Source: Nostoc commune NIES-4072 (GTDB lineage: Bacteria > Cyanobacteriota > Cyanobacteriia > Cyanobacteriales > Nostocaceae). From it: a DNA stretch of 64,000 bases. The stretch is taken from the NCBI RefSeq assembly GCF_003113895.1, contig NZ_BDUD01000001.1:5001315-5065314 (forward strand), written 5' to 3'. The position numbers were made by a program, and so were the translations under genes. The notes beneath the pieces are model-generated. The model did not search any database and was not told the origin of the DNA. It worked only from the letters and a program-made list of their open reading frames with translations. This document shows, piece after piece, positions 28,969 through 39,624 of this stretch (its first letter is position 1; each line of letters opens with the position of its first letter).

Positions 28969-29108
28969 ACAAAATTAGTAACCACAGATGAATACAGACT
29001 AATTATGAGGTTCATCTGTGTTTATATGTGTATGTCTATGGTTTGAGAAAAACGTAACTACGGTATTATATCGAGTTTGGTATTCAATATTTACTTAGAA
29101 AAGTTAAA

Positions 29109-29135
29109 AACCGTCCCCGATTAGAAGGAACGGTT
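29109..29135. terminator. Stem-loop downstream of galT
   Basis: AACCGTCCC and GGAACGGTT form a 9-bp stem with one mismatch and a 9-base loop, about 180 bp after the galT stop on the minus strand. It may reduce read-through from GH2-galT into the M24-like gene and galK, but it has no clear T run. Confidence 0.35.
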
Positions 29136-29147
29136 AAGACAATTTAT

Positions 29148-29270
29148 TAGACTTCTTGCATAAGTCGGGAAAAGGGAAAGGGGGAAGGGGAAAAAGTTCT
29201 GTATTGTACCCTTCCCCTTTAACCTTTACCCTTTTCCCCTCTTGCAAAAAGCACTTTTGCAAGAGGTCTA
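29148..29270. mobile_element. MITE-like element, family 3 (IS5-type ends)
   Basis: A 123-bp element with 13-bp ends TAGACTTCTTGCA and TGCAAGAGGTCTA (12 of 13 match as inverted repeats). Its interior is a second, A/G-rich versus C/T-rich inverted repeat. The same terminus, TAGACCTCTTGCA, occurs at 45161-45173 at the end of an IS5-type transposase remnant, so the element is probably a non-autonomous relative of that insertion sequence. Confidence 0.75.
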
Positions 29271-29312
29271 TTGTTCAAGAAGTGGACAAACAGGAATAAA
29301 TAGATAGGTTTG

Positions 29313-30413
29313 TCACGCCGAAATCGGTTCTTCAATATTTACCACCACAGCTTGTAGCTCTTTCGCTTTCTCTTCAGGCAAAGCATCATTGGCAAACATC
29401 CCTGCTGCAAGTTCAGTTCCTGCTAGATATTTCAGCCTTTCGCTTGTCCGATATGGTGGAAAAAACTCGGCGTGTAAATGTGCTTCTGGATGCGCTAAAC
29501 CGTCAGTTGGTGCTTGGAACCAAGCCATCAAGTAAGGAAATGGACGATTCCACAAGCCGTCATACTTGAGAGTGACAGTTTTTAACGCCTTAGCAAGTCC
29601 CCAACGTTGTTTTGGGGTAAGTTCGGTAAAACTGCTAACTGGCTGAATTGGCGCAATCCAAACTTCATAGGGGTAACGAGCGCATACCGGGACAAATGCG
29701 ATCGCATACTCATCTTGATAAATAATCCGTTGATTATCTGCAATTTCCTTCTGAATCAATTCTTGCAGTAAACCCCGCCGATGTTTTTCATAATACTCTT
29801 GCTGCATTGACAGCATTCGCGCTGGCACAGGTGGTGTAAAAGGATAAGCGTAAATTTGCCCATGAGGATGGTGCAATGTTACACCTACTTCTACACCTTT
29901 ATTTTCAAATGGCAGCACGTACTGAATTTGGGGATTTGCTCCTAATACGCGGGTGCGATCGCCCCACACTTCTAAGAGCAAATCAAGGTGTTCCAATTCC
30001 AGAGAACTAAGAGAAGCTTGGGCATTTTGAGCAAAAACCACCACTTCACACGCCCCATTAGCAGGCAATGTTTCCACAATACACTTCGGCGGATCGTGTG
30101 CCGTTTGAGCCATTGAGGGAAAGCGATTATCAAACACCGCCACATCATACTTACCTGGGGGAAGTTCTGTAGGAAACTCTGGTTTCGTAGTCGGTGCAAG
30201 GGGGTTATATTCCGGGGGCGGCATGAAAGTCCGCCCTTGACGGTGAGAAGCGTAAGCAACCCATTCGCCGCGTAAAGGATGCCAGCGCAGGTGGGGATTT
30301 GCCTGCACTGGTTCATTACTAGGGCTAGTGGCGATGATATTCTCAGCAATCGGGTATCGACTGTATAAGGTCAGTGGGCGACCATCCGGCTTTAACAGCT
30401 TGTGGGAGTACAT
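29313..30413 (-). CDS. galT: Galactose-1-phosphate uridylyltransferase
   Basis: Transfers UMP between UDP-glucose and galactose-1-phosphate. The HIT-type active-site motif [11 protein letters not shown] (about 179-189) and the N-terminal [17 protein letters not shown] are present. The length of 366 aa is normal. Its ATG lies within the last 22 bases of the GH2 gene, so it is translationally coupled to it, with AGGACAAGG as ribosome site. The coupling suggests that galactose released by the GH2 enzyme is its substrate. Confidence 0.95.
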   Translation of the reverse strand: MYSHKLLKPDGRPLTLYSRYPIAENIIATSPSNEPVQANPHLRWHPLRGEWVAYASHRQGRTFMPPPEYNPLAPTTKPEFPTELPPGKYDVAVFDNRFPSMAQTAHDPPKCIVETLPANGACEVVVFAQNAQASLSSLELEHLDLLLEVWGDRTRVLGANPQIQYVLPFENKGVEVGVTLHHPHGQIYAYPFTPPVPARMLSMQQEYYEKHRRGLLQELIQKEIADNQRIIYQDEYAIAFVPVCARYPYEVWIAPIQPVSSFTELTPKQRWGLAKALKTVTLKYDGLWNRPFPYLMAWFQAPTDGLAHPEAHLHAEFFPPYRTSERLKYLAGTELAAGMFANDALPEEKAKELQAVVVNIEEPISA

Positions 30414-32251
30414 AATCCTTGTCCTGAAAGGGTCGCAGCGCGAATCGCTTCAATGGGAAATTTAGGTGTGCGATCGGCGTATAATAAACCGTTAGCTTCT
30501 TGGAAAGTATCTGTAAATTGGGTGTAGCAAAATCCGCTAAATAGCTCGATATCATTAATCGTTTCGAGCAGAGTAGCGTATTTAATTTCTAGCTCGGAAA
30601 TATTGGAGCAGCGCTCATATCCCCAAGCTTTATCTGCATCGGGGTTATCAACAGGAGCATAGGCAATACCACCAAATTCAGTCAGCATCACTGGCTGTCC
30701 CTGATGCGGAAAGTTATCCAGTGTCAGGATGCGCCCTCCAGGACGCTTCCGGTCAAACAAATCTGATAGCTTCACTTCTGGCCCATAGCGATGACCTAAT
30801 CGTTGTGGGTGGGTGTCGTAGTCATGAATAGCTAGAATGTCTGTATCCGTACTTTCCCAGCCATCGTTAGCAATCACTGGGCGACCCGGATCGAGAGTTT
30901 TAGTTAAGTGATACATTGCCAAAACGTAGTTTCGGTGAGCCGCAGTCTCAACCAGATTCGGAACTCCCCAGGATTCATTAAACGTTACCCAAGCTACGAT
31001 ACAGGGGTGGCTGATATCCCGCCTAATTACCTCAGCCCACTCTCGTGTTGTGCGTTCCACTGCTTTAGGTGTGAAACGATATGCACTGGGCATCTCTTCC
31101 CATACTAACAACCCCAGCTTATCTGCCCAATATAAAAATCGCGGGTCTTCAATTTTTTGGTGCTTACGGACTCCGTTAAAACCCATTGCTTTAGTGAGTT
31201 CGACATCGCGCCGCAATGCTCCATCGTCTGGTGCTGTCATTAGCGAATCGGGCCAATAGCCTTGATCCAGAACTAAGCGCAAATAATAAGGACGACCATT
31301 GAGCATAAAGCGATCGCGCTGTATTCCCACAGTCCGCATTGCTGTATAGGATTTTGCTTCATCCAAGAGTTGATTGTTATGCCAAAGTTCAACGTGGGCA
31401 TCCATTAGAGTGGGCTTTTCTGGACTCCACAGCAATTCGTTGCGGTAGTCGTCGATACCTGGATCGGAAAGGGAGATGCGACGGCCAATTTCTCCGTTAA
31501 ATACTTCATAAGTATCGTTGGCCAGCACGTTATTGCCAATGCTCAGTTTTACCTTGATTTGGATACCAGCAGGGGCATCACCTGCGATCGCAGCATAACA
31601 GCCAACTTCCCAGCGCTCAAAATCTGGACTCCACCGAATGTGATCGATGTAAGTTTTACCCACCCGCTCAATCCAGACTGTTTGCCAAATACCACTGGTA
31701 CGAGGATACCAAATACTGTGCGGTTCCAATTGCCAATCTTGCTTTCCTCTAGGCTTGGCAAGGTCACAAGGATCATCCTGCGCCCAGACTGTTACTTTAG
31801 TTATGCCAGTGTCATTCAAAACTGCGGTAATATCCAGCGTGAAAGGAGTATGTCCTCCTTCATGCTCTATCATGTATTGACCATTCACCCAAACACGGGC
31901 GCGGTAATCTACAGCCCCAAAGTGCAGTAATAATCTGCCGTCACCTTCAGGCGTTTCAAATTCTCGCTCATACCAGCAGTTTGGATGAAAACCTGTATCA
32001 CCAATACCACTTTTGGTAGATTCGGGAGCGAAGGGAACTTGTATATGATGAGTCCACCCCTGGATATCGCCTGGTTGAACACATCGTCCTTCATCGTCAA
32101 AAGCGAACTTCCACTCACCGTTTAAATTTAGCCAGTGCGATCGCTGTAACTGTGGACGTGGATACCCAGCTTCTGGAAAGCTAGAAACCCTTTGATTATC
32201 TGTATTAGAGGGCGATTCTGTCTTACGCTTTTGTATATCCAACAATTTCAT
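30392..32251 (-). CDS. GH2 family beta-glycosidase (beta-galactosidase/glucuronidase type)
   Basis: A 619-aa enzyme with the three GH2 parts: N-terminal sugar-binding jelly roll ([17 protein letters not shown], about 40-56), an immunoglobulin-like domain, and a TIM barrel with acid/base VTFNESWG (about 405) and nucleophile [10 protein letters not shown] (about 530). No signal peptide is seen, so it probably acts on imported oligosaccharides. It overlaps galT by 22 bp, and AAGAGG stands 5 bases before its ATG. Coupling to galT and galK favours beta-galactosidase activity, but GH2 specificity cannot be read from motifs. Confidence 0.9.
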   Translation of the reverse strand: MKLLDIQKRKTESPSNTDNQRVSSFPEAGYPRPQLQRSHWLNLNGEWKFAFDDEGRCVQPGDIQGWTHHIQVPFAPESTKSGIGDTGFHPNCWYEREFETPEGDGRLLLHFGAVDYRARVWVNGQYMIEHEGGHTPFTLDITAVLNDTGITKVTVWAQDDPCDLAKPRGKQDWQLEPHSIWYPRTSGIWQTVWIERVGKTYIDHIRWSPDFERWEVGCYAAIAGDAPAGIQIKVKLSIGNNVLANDTYEVFNGEIGRRISLSDPGIDDYRNELLWSPEKPTLMDAHVELWHNNQLLDEAKSYTAMRTVGIQRDRFMLNGRPYYLRLVLDQGYWPDSLMTAPDDGALRRDVELTKAMGFNGVRKHQKIEDPRFLYWADKLGLLVWEEMPSAYRFTPKAVERTTREWAEVIRRDISHPCIVAWVTFNESWGVPNLVETAAHRNYVLAMYHLTKTLDPGRPVIANDGWESTDTDILAIHDYDTHPQRLGHRYGPEVKLSDLFDRKRPGGRILTLDNFPHQGQPVMLTEFGGIAYAPVDNPDADKAWGYERCSNISELEIKYATLLETINDIELFSGFCYTQFTDTFQEANGLLYADRTPKFPIEAIRAATLSGQGLCTPTSC

Positions 32252-33184
32252 TAAAACCTCTTAATGTAACTACAATAGAACAAATTTTCTGTGACTTCGG
32301 TTTAGACTAAACTAGTCTGTTTTGAGACATTCCAGGAGTTTTTTACTCCTTTATCTGTAATCTATATAACTTTATACCTGTATTTACAGAACGCTATTTA
32401 TCGCTTAATAGTAAACATAAAATAGATCAAGCGCCCTCGTATGGGAGCTACAAAATTAGGTATAGACTATTGACTCGTGACATTATGGCACACATATTGT
32501 AAATATTTGCCAAGTCGGCAGGAAAAAATTAGGTAAGCTGTTCCATTATTTAAATTGCATCTACTGGACGGCAAAACGCCCACCCCACAAGAGTTATGTT
32601 GAATTCGATTTTGCAAGTTACTCTATTGCCCCATACGCTGGAATTTTTTTAACTAGTTCTGGGGGTTTAAGTCAAGATCAACTCACAAGTGGCGGGGTGT
32701 GTCTTGCACAGTCCCCATCGAAGGAAATTTCCGCTCTGGTTTGGCGCTAAATTTCCGTTACAAAACTTAATTAAGTATTATAAATTATTTTAATTCTTAG
32801 ATTAAGAAGTTGTAGCTAATTTTCAGCAGTCGTCGGCTGAATCTGCGGCGAAAACTCCCATCTTGGTGGCAAAGGCAACACTTTTTACTTTCAGTAGTTT
32901 TATCACCTCTTACTACACTTATAATATCACAATTTGGGCAGTGAACTAGCTTAAGAACCATTGCTGTATTTCTGATTCAGCACCTTACCTCACGACCGGA
33001 AAACTCAAGAAAACAATCAAGATAAAGTCTTATCTATAAAGAGATTTGGATAACCTAAGTCTACAAAAACTGATAAGTCAATTCCAGAAATGGTGCGTTA
33101 TTATCGACGAACAATTGCAAAAACTGCTATTGAGAGTCCGATTTAAATTTGACTTTAACATGAGGAATTGGCGAGGATAAGAAA
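32252..33184. other. 933-bp intergenic region between divergent sugar operons
   Basis: The region lies between the GH2-galT unit (minus) and the PhyH gene (plus), so it should contain two promoters. No convincing open frame is seen. A GGGGGTTTAAGTCAAGATCA...GGCGGGGTGTG stretch near 32665-32700 looks like a degraded end of an insertion element; a similar GGTTTAAGTC occurs at 45524-45533. Nothing else is recognised. Confidence 0.45.
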
Positions 33185-33994
33185 ATGGTTCAAAGTATAG
33201 GTAGAGTAAATAAATATACAGATACTGACCTAAACCGATTTGCCGAAGACCTAAATCGAGATGGAATTTGTGTGATTCCCGGTCTTTTTGATAAAGAATT
33301 GATTAGCGAATGGGCAAAAGCTTTTGAAAATTTATTCCGAGAGCGTCAAAATCAACCGGGTGGGCTGGCTCCCCGTGAAATTGCTCGTTACTATTTAACG
33401 TTGCCTTGGGTTTCTCCCTTTGCTAACGTAGAAGTTTTTGCTAATCCGGTGATTATGGGTGTGCTGGAGCGAGTATTTTTTCAGGAATATGTGATGGTTC
33501 AGATGGGGGTTGATCTCCCAGTACAAGGTTCGGATTATCAGGAAATCCATCGGGACTATCGCCCTTTGTTCACCGACCAAATAGTAACGCCACTCTACGC
33601 CCTTGCGGTTAACTTCCCACTTGTGGAAGTAACGGCAGAAAACGGGCCATTTCAGATGGCGCGTGGTACGCATATCTTGCCGCGTGAAGAGGGACTAAGG
33701 AAAATTGCCACTGGTGAAATTCCGATGGAATCTTTTTATATGCAGCTAGGGGATGCGATGATTCGGACACCTTTGGCGCTGCATCGGGGTTCACCAAATC
33801 GGACTAACCAGCCAAGACCGATGGTAGTTATGGGCTATGCTATGCATTGGTTGCACACGCCGAAGGTGGATTTGACTCTCCAACGAGACTATTATGAGAG
33901 CCTACCAGAGAATTTAAGGCAGATGATTCGGTGTCAGGTGGTGGAACAGTTGCCGAAGGAGAAGGTTGAAACTTACGTAAATTTTAAGTACTAA
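33185..33994 (+). CDS. Phytanoyl-CoA dioxygenase (PhyH) family Fe(II)/2-oxoglutarate oxygenase
   Basis: 269 aa with the double-stranded beta-helix metal site: H122 and D124 in QEIHRDYR and the distal H200 in LALHRGSPNRT, followed by a family-typical Arg. This family hydroxylates diverse small molecules, and the substrate is unknown here. GAGGA precedes the ATG. It is the first gene of a plus-strand row with GH43, the glycosyltransferase/Glf fusion and GH1/RmlD, so a sugar or glycolipid substrate is possible (inference). Confidence 0.85.
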   Translation: MVQSIGRVNKYTDTDLNRFAEDLNRDGICVIPGLFDKELISEWAKAFENLFRERQNQPGGLAPREIARYYLTLPWVSPFANVEVFANPVIMGVLERVFFQEYVMVQMGVDLPVQGSDYQEIHRDYRPLFTDQIVTPLYALAVNFPLVEVTAENGPFQMARGTHILPREEGLRKIATGEIPMESFYMQLGDAMIRTPLALHRGSPNRTNQPRPMVVMGYAMHWLHTPKVDLTLQRDYYESLPENLRQMIRCQVVEQLPKEKVETYVNFKY

Positions 33995-34339
33995 TAAGCT
34001 ATTCCACATTTACAGCTATTTTCAGGTAAATAGACCCGTACTCTACGGGCACAATGCTCATTAGTAACTCTTAACTCTGTGTTTTCTGCGCCTCTGTGGT
34101 TAAATAAAAGACTTTTAAACCGCACAGATGTAGAGGGCGCAGAGAGAAAAAAAGAAATTCTACTAGTCACCTTGAAAGGGCAAGTCCTAAACTCGTATTT
34201 TTGTAGAGGAGTTTGGAATCATTCATACTCAAATTTAGCAATGTCGGACAATTCAAGGGTGCGAACCAGCATAAAGATAGTTGTTTTTACGATCGCACTC
34301 CTTCAAAATTTGAGTTAACACGCTATAGCGAGTGCCGAG
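33995..34339. repeat. Intergenic stretch with long imperfect inverted repeat
   Basis: No gene is seen. Around 34070-34155 the sequence CTGCGCCTCTGTGGTTAAA pairs imperfectly with TTTAAACCGCACAG...GAGGGCGCAGAG, a form of the dispersed intergenic repeat common in Nostoc-type genomes. The rest is AT-rich. Confidence 0.5.
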
Positions 34340-35335
34340 ATGTTAACTTATACCAATCCAGTCTACAAAGGCTATTTTGCCGATCCTTTTGTTTGGGAAT
34401 TTGAGGGTGTATACTATGCGATCGGCACTGGTGCAGCCGAAGCGGAAGGAACAGTAGACGAAATAGCAAAACTACGTGTCTTCCCTCTATTACGCTCCTT
34501 TGATTTCGTGAATTGGGATTTTGTAGATAACGCCCTGTTGCGGCCAGACCCCTCCCTTGGCGATAATTTTTGGGCCCCCGAAGTTGCTTATTGCAATGGC
34601 AAGTTTTACCTCTATTACTCTGTAGGACACGAGGATAAAAATCATCAGTTACGTGTTGCCACGAGCGATAATCCTTTGGGGCCATATAAAGATGTTGGCG
34701 AACCACTTGTAGACCCAGATTCTTGCTCCTTCGCCATCGACCCCCACGCATTCCGTGATGACGATGGGCAGTGGTATCTATTTTATGCTCGTGATTTTTT
34801 AGACACTGAGGGCGGCGTGCGGGCTGGTACTGCCCTTTTTGTAGATCGGCTCCAAGATATGACCAAACTTTGCGGTGTCGGCAAAGTCGTCTTACGGGCA
34901 CGTTCCGATTGGCAACGATTTTTAGCCAACCGATTGATGTATGGTGAACATTTTGATTGGCATACCTTAGAAGGCCCCTGTGTCCGTAAACATGCAGGCC
35001 GATACTATTGCTTTTATAGTGGTGGGCGCTGGGAAACAGAGGACTACGGCGTAGATTATGGTGTTGCAGATAGTGTGATGGGGCCTTACTCTGATGTCGG
35101 TAACGAAACGGGGCCACGGGTGTTACGTTCGCTTCCTGATCGTGTCAAAGGGCCTGGACACAATTCAATCGTTGTAGGCCCCGATGGTCAGACTGAGTAC
35201 ATTGTCTACCATGCCTGGGATGTAAACATGGATGCGCGGCGAATGTGCTTGGATAAACTCATTTGGACACCAGATGGCCCATATTGCGAAGGCCCCACCT
35301 GGACACCACAAGCGATCGCCTGTAAATCAATTTGA
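34340..35335 (+). CDS. GH43 family glycoside hydrolase (arabinanase/xylosidase type)
   Basis: 331 aa with the five-blade propeller of clan GH-F. The three acids are visible: the base Asp in YFADPFV (about residue 14), the pKa-modulating Asp in FAIDPHAFRDDDG (about 134), and the acid Glu in LEGPCVRKHAGRYY (about 214). PGHNSIV (about 273) carries the usual metal-site His. No signal peptide is seen, so it acts inside the cell or on imported sugars. Such enzymes remove arabinofuranosyl, xylosyl or galactosyl residues. The neighbouring galactofuranose gene makes furanosides an attractive substrate (inference). Confidence 0.9.
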   Translation: MLTYTNPVYKGYFADPFVWEFEGVYYAIGTGAAEAEGTVDEIAKLRVFPLLRSFDFVNWDFVDNALLRPDPSLGDNFWAPEVAYCNGKFYLYYSVGHEDKNHQLRVATSDNPLGPYKDVGEPLVDPDSCSFAIDPHAFRDDDGQWYLFYARDFLDTEGGVRAGTALFVDRLQDMTKLCGVGKVVLRARSDWQRFLANRLMYGEHFDWHTLEGPCVRKHAGRYYCFYSGGRWETEDYGVDYGVADSVMGPYSDVGNETGPRVLRSLPDRVKGPGHNSIVVGPDGQTEYIVYHAWDVNMDARRMCLDKLIWTPDGPYCEGPTWTPQAIACKSI

Positions 35336-36532
35336 TTTCCAAAGATTAATACTAATTCACGAAAACCTTGACACATATAGATTTTTCGTAAGGGCATGGT
35401 AATGCTCTTTGGTGTCAACAAAAGCCCTGAAATAGGTTAACTGAAGGCTTGACTCACCCGCCTAGAACTAAAGTTTTTTGGCTTTTAGCTAAAGTCTACT
35501 GAAGTAGACTAAAGATTTTTCAGATTATTTAGTCATCTAAAGATGACTTTCGCTATTAGCAAGGAACTCGTTTAATCATGATCAGTTCCTAAGAAAGCTT
35601 GGCTAAACCAGCGTGTATTTCCACTAAATCATTTGCTCAAAATTTTTTGACGAGATTGATGATCCTGCAAAGAACTTGATATGTCTGGAAAAGTACGCTA
35701 TCTCCAATACTCTTATCCTTGCGATAAATATCCATCTTTCTTGAGGTGTGTTTAGAACCCTAAATAAAAAGTAATTTTTTCTTAGATCGGCTTTATCTAA
35801 CCAAACGATATAAACCATATTATTGAGTAATTGCTCAAAAATTACACTCTAAAGCCGAAAATTTGTACAATTCTAGTTAGTTTAGATGAGCAACAAAAAG
35901 TCTAAAGTGTTGATAAATAAGATTTTCAAGTCTTTAATTTTTAATTATTAATGTCCTATTAGTTAAAGGATAAATATAATGGAAGCCTTGCCTAAACTAG
36001 TTTGATATCAGAATTATATTAATAATTTTTGAACTAGACATGATCAGATATTTCTGAGCAATAACTAGAAAATATCTTTAGTAGATACTTGAGTAAACTA
36101 TAGGAATCCGGTTTGATTTCTGAAAATATACGTAGGATGTGTTAGCACAGAGAGTACGGCATCAAACTCGTGTTCATAGTGCGTTACGAACTCCGTTCTA
36201 ACACACTCTACAATACTTAATTTCGTTCAAAAATCAAATAGTAATCCTATAGATATTTTATAATTTTAATTTAGTTTGTTTTAATCTTTACTTACAAAAG
36301 TAAGACTAATGTAAGCCTTTTGGCGTATATCTAATTATGTATTTAGCTAAATTGGACACATGATTAAGTGTGATTAACCTTATAATTTTAATACTTAAGA
36401 ATAATATAATAATTTTAAATTACTATATTTAGATAGATGAATATGGAAATAAAAAAAGCAAATAATAATATTACTTCTTAACCAAAAAGAGAACTTGTTA
36501 GTCCAATATTCTGCAATTTGAGTTAATAATCT
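35336..36532. other. 1.2-kb intergenic region with palindromes and a MITE copy
   Basis: No gene is supported. Two perfect 8-bp palindromes are close together: AGTCTACT-GA-AGTAGACT at 35493-35510 and AGTCATCT-AA-AGATGACT at 35531-35548. They look like one dispersed repeat unit, or a terminator pair after the GH43 gene. The family 1 element lies at 36101-36249. The last 280 bases are very AT-rich and should hold the promoter of the glycosyltransferase/Glf gene. Confidence 0.5.
36101..36249. mobile_element. MITE-like element, family 1
   Basis: A 149-bp element with ends TAGGAATCCGGTTTGATTTC and TAGGATTACTATTTGATTTT (inverted), flanked by TA. It is nearly identical to 55182-55330 and related to 3380-3625. 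The inner part holds a second inverted repeat built on GTAGGATGTGTTAG / AACACACTCTAC. It has no coding capacity. Confidence 0.85.
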
Positions 36533-39007
36533 ATGTCAAGTAATAAAGTGCAACTACAAAACAACGGTGTGAATCATATTGTGTCACCAACGGTAGAAGT
36601 AAAATCATCCGAGACAGCGAAATCGCAATCGCTGGGAACATCAAAAAATTTATCCTCATTCAACAAAAACTCTCGGTCAACAAAAGCTTTTACCGATACG
36701 CCTGATATAGTTTGCTTATCTCATCTGCGTTGGAATTTTGTATATCAAAGACCACAACACCTTTTAAGTCGTTGCGCTCAAAAAAAGAGAGTCTTCTTTA
36801 TTGAAGAGCCAATTTTTAGCCGGGAACCATTGGGGCGATTGGACGTTAATGAAGACAAAAGTGGAGTAATAGTTGTTGTTCCATATTTACCAGAAGGTCT
36901 AAGTGAAGAAGCAGTAAACGCAGATATAAAAGTACTGCTCGATGGGTTATTTGCAGAATATAATATATCTAAATACATTTGTTGGTACTATACGCCAATG
37001 GCGATCGCATGGGCAGGCCATTTAAAACCTGAAGCTGTGATCTACGATTGCATGGATGAATTGTCTGCTTTTAAAGGAGCATCCCCTACTTTAAAGAACT
37101 ACGAAGCAGAACTATTCCGTCGGGCAAATCTAGTATTTACAGGTGGGCAAAGCCTTTACGAAAGTAAAGTAAACCAGCATCCAAACGTTTATGCATTTCC
37201 CAGTAGTGTAGATGTACCCCACTTTAGACAAGGAAGAACCGTTAAAGAAGAACCAGCAGACCAAGCAAATATTCCTCATCCCCGCCTTGGCTTTTATGGT
37301 GTAATTGATGAGCGGATGGATATTGAATTACTCGCTGGGATTGCTGAGGCTCGTCCTGATTGGCATTTAGTGATAATTGGGCCAGTAGTGAAAATTGACC
37401 CAGCAACTCTGCCACAGCATGAAAATATTCATTATCTCGGTAGTAAAGACTATAAAGACTTGCCTGCATATCTAGGGGATTGGGATTTGGCAATGTTGCC
37501 GTTTGCGCGAAACGAGTCAACACGTTTTATTAGCCCAACTAAAACACCAGAGTATTTAGCCGCAGGTAAACCTGTAGTCTCTACTTCGATTCGAGATGTG
37601 GTGCGTCCTTATGGAGACTTAAAGCTAGTACGAATTGCAGACACGACTCAAGAGTTTGTCGCCGCAGTAGAACAGGCATTGCAAGAAGATACTCCAGCAT
37701 CAGGATGGTTGAGTCGGGTAGATGCATTCTTAGAGCAGATTTCTTGGGATCGGACTTGGGGATCGATGATGCAGTTGATAGATTCTGCGTTGGCGCAGCC
37801 GCTCTTTAAGAGCTTCGCAACCACACCAAATACCACAACTAATGGTAAAAATGGGAAATCTCCCATCTCAACAGATATCCCAGAAGCACCAAGCATCATT
37901 ACCAGAGACTTTATATTTGATTATTTAGTTGTTGGTGCAGGCTTCTCTGGTAGCGTTATCGCTGATCGTTTGGCGAGACATTCCGGTAAAAAAGTATTGG
38001 TTGTAGACAAGCGCAATCACATCGGTGGTAATGCTTACGACCATTACGACGACCACGGGATTCTCGTACATAAATACGGCCCTCATATCTTTCATACCAG
38101 TTCCCGCGAAGTATTTGAATACCTCTCACAGTTCACTGCTTGGCGTTCTTACGAGCATCACGTTCTAGCTAGCGTAGATGGACAACTCGTTCCCATCCCC
38201 ATTAACCTTGACACCATCAACAAACTCTATGGAATGAACCTCAATTCATTCCAGGCGGAAGAGTTTTTCCAGTCAGTTGCAGAACCGAGAGAACATATCC
38301 GTACCTCTGAAGATGTAGTAATTAGTAAAGTTGGTCAAGAACTTTACGAAAAATTCTTCAAAAACTACACTCGCAAACAATGGGGACTCGATCCTTCAGA
38401 ACTAGACAAAACAGTAATTGCCCGAATTCCTACCCGGACAAACCGCGACAGCCGATATTTCACAGATAGTTACCAAGCAATGCCACTGCATGGCTTTACC
38501 CGGATGTTTGAGAATATGTTAAATCATCCGAACATTAAGGTAATGCTCAACACCGATTACCGCGAAATCGAGAAGGCTATACCTTGCCGCGAGATGGTTT
38601 ACACTGGGCCAGTTGATGAGTTTTTTGATTGTCGCTACGGTAAGCTACCCTATCGCTCATTGGATTTCAAACACGAAACGCATCACACCCCTGTGTTTCA
38701 GTCAGCGCCAGTAATTAACTATCCCAACGAACAACTGTATACCCGGATTACCGAATTTAAGTACCTAACCGGACAGGAACACTCCAAAACTAGTATTGTT
38801 TACGAGTTTCCCAAAGCAGAGGGCGACCCCTATTATCCAGTGCCACGTCCTGAAAATCAAGAAATTTACAAACAATACAAAGCCTTGGCTGAGTCAACAC
38901 CAGGTGTGCATTTTGTGGGACGGCTAGCTACATACAAGTATCTCAACATGGATCATTGTGTGGCGCAGGCTTTAGCAACATACAAACAAATAGCAGTTAA
39001 GGCTTAA
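36533..39007 (+). CDS. glf: Fusion of a glycosyltransferase and UDP-galactopyranose mutase
   Basis: An 824-aa two-enzyme protein. Residues about 55-415 are a GT-B glycosyltransferase: LSHLRWNFVYQRPQHLLSR (about 61-79), IYDCMDELSAFKGA (about 170), and the donor-site TKTPEYLAAGKPVVSTSI (about 340). A low-conservation linker (about 425-460) follows. Residues about 462-822 are Glf: FAD-binding DYLVVGAGFSGSVIADRLA, GPHIFHTSSREVFEYL, the Trp-Tyr-Arg region and EFKYLTGQEH near the end. Glf converts UDP-galactopyranose to UDP-galactofuranose, so the fused transferase probably uses UDP-Galf directly (inference). It is the third gene of the plus-strand sugar row. Confidence 0.92.
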   Translation: MSSNKVQLQNNGVNHIVSPTVEVKSSETAKSQSLGTSKNLSSFNKNSRSTKAFTDTPDIVCLSHLRWNFVYQRPQHLLSRCAQKKRVFFIEEPIFSREPLGRLDVNEDKSGVIVVVPYLPEGLSEEAVNADIKVLLDGLFAEYNISKYICWYYTPMAIAWAGHLKPEAVIYDCMDELSAFKGASPTLKNYEAELFRRANLVFTGGQSLYESKVNQHPNVYAFPSSVDVPHFRQGRTVKEEPADQANIPHPRLGFYGVIDERMDIELLAGIAEARPDWHLVIIGPVVKIDPATLPQHENIHYLGSKDYKDLPAYLGDWDLAMLPFARNESTRFISPTKTPEYLAAGKPVVSTSIRDVVRPYGDLKLVRIADTTQEFVAAVEQALQEDTPASGWLSRVDAFLEQISWDRTWGSMMQLIDSALAQPLFKSFATTPNTTTNGKNGKSPISTDIPEAPSIITRDFIFDYLVVGAGFSGSVIADRLARHSGKKVLVVDKRNHIGGNAYDHYDDHGILVHKYGPHIFHTSSREVFEYLSQFTAWRSYEHHVLASVDGQLVPIPINLDTINKLYGMNLNSFQAEEFFQSVAEPREHIRTSEDVVISKVGQELYEKFFKNYTRKQWGLDPSELDKTVIARIPTRTNRDSRYFTDSYQAMPLHGFTRMFENMLNHPNIKVMLNTDYREIEKAIPCREMVYTGPVDEFFDCRYGKLPYRSLDFKHETHHTPVFQSAPVINYPNEQLYTRITEFKYLTGQEHSKTSIVYEFPKAEGDPYYPVPRPENQEIYKQYKALAESTPGVHFVGRLATYKYLNMDHCVAQALATYKQIAVKA

Positions 39008-39189
39008 GTTTCTTGATGTTGATTGTGGGCAGGTACTGTCCAAGCTACACTTTTTTAAAGTAGAGACGTGATGGATTGCGTCTCTACAAAAGTCAGGTTG
39101 GCAATTTTACGTGACTCGCAGATGATTTAGTGGTTACTAAGTACAGCATTTCATTAATTCGTAGCGAATTAAATTTGGCAATACCCTGC

Positions 39190-39354
39190 AATGCCAACGC
39201 ATCGACTGACAATGCCAACGCATCGACTAACAATGCCAACGCATCGCCTGACAATGCCAATGCATCGCCTGACAATGCCAACGCATCGCCTGACAATGCC
39301 AATGCATCGACTGACAATGCTAATGCATCGACTGACAATGCCAATGCGTCCCCT
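39190..39354. repeat. 21-bp minisatellite, about eight units
   Basis: The unit is AATGCCAACGCATCGACTGA plus C, with single-base variants (A/C after TCG, C/T in CAACG). Seven full units and one partial unit stand in tandem. Because 21 is a multiple of three, all frames stay open: forward it reads NANASTD, reverse DALALSV. The upstream frame has only a GTG and no ribosome site, so a protein is not supported. Confidence 0.85.
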
Positions 39355-39479
39355 TGCATTAAAAACGCTATGATTTTACGCAAAGCTGTACTAAGAAACT
39401 GTTGGATCTGAGTATTCCACTAATTGATTTTGAATTCTGTATTTTTCTTCATGCTTTTGTTGTCAACGATCCGCAAATA

Positions 39480-39579
39480 TAGGACTCCTATTTGATTTCT
39501 GAACGGATTTTATAGATAAATCCTTGCTGGATATGCATTTAAGTCTCAGTATGTTTTCAAAATTCAAACCGGATTCCTA
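39480..39579. mobile_element. MITE-like element, family 1, short variant
   Basis: A 100-bp element with ends TAGGACTCCTATTTGATTTC and TAGGAATCCGGTTTGAATTT (inverted) and flanking TA on both sides. The ends match the family 1 copies but the interior differs, so it is a deletion or recombinant form. Confidence 0.7.
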
Positions 39580-39624
39580 TAGTAGATATTATATCTGCGT
39601 TATCAAAATGCGGAAATATTAAAG

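Noticed and set aside
35624..35818. 64-codon frame in the gap after the GH43 gene
   Set aside because: Composition is that of AT-rich non-coding DNA, it has no ribosome site, and no family is recognised.
39093..39411. Open frames across the minisatellite (both strands)
   Set aside because: Frames are open only because the unit is 21 bp; the forward start is a GTG without a ribosome site, and neither strand shows a flanking domain.
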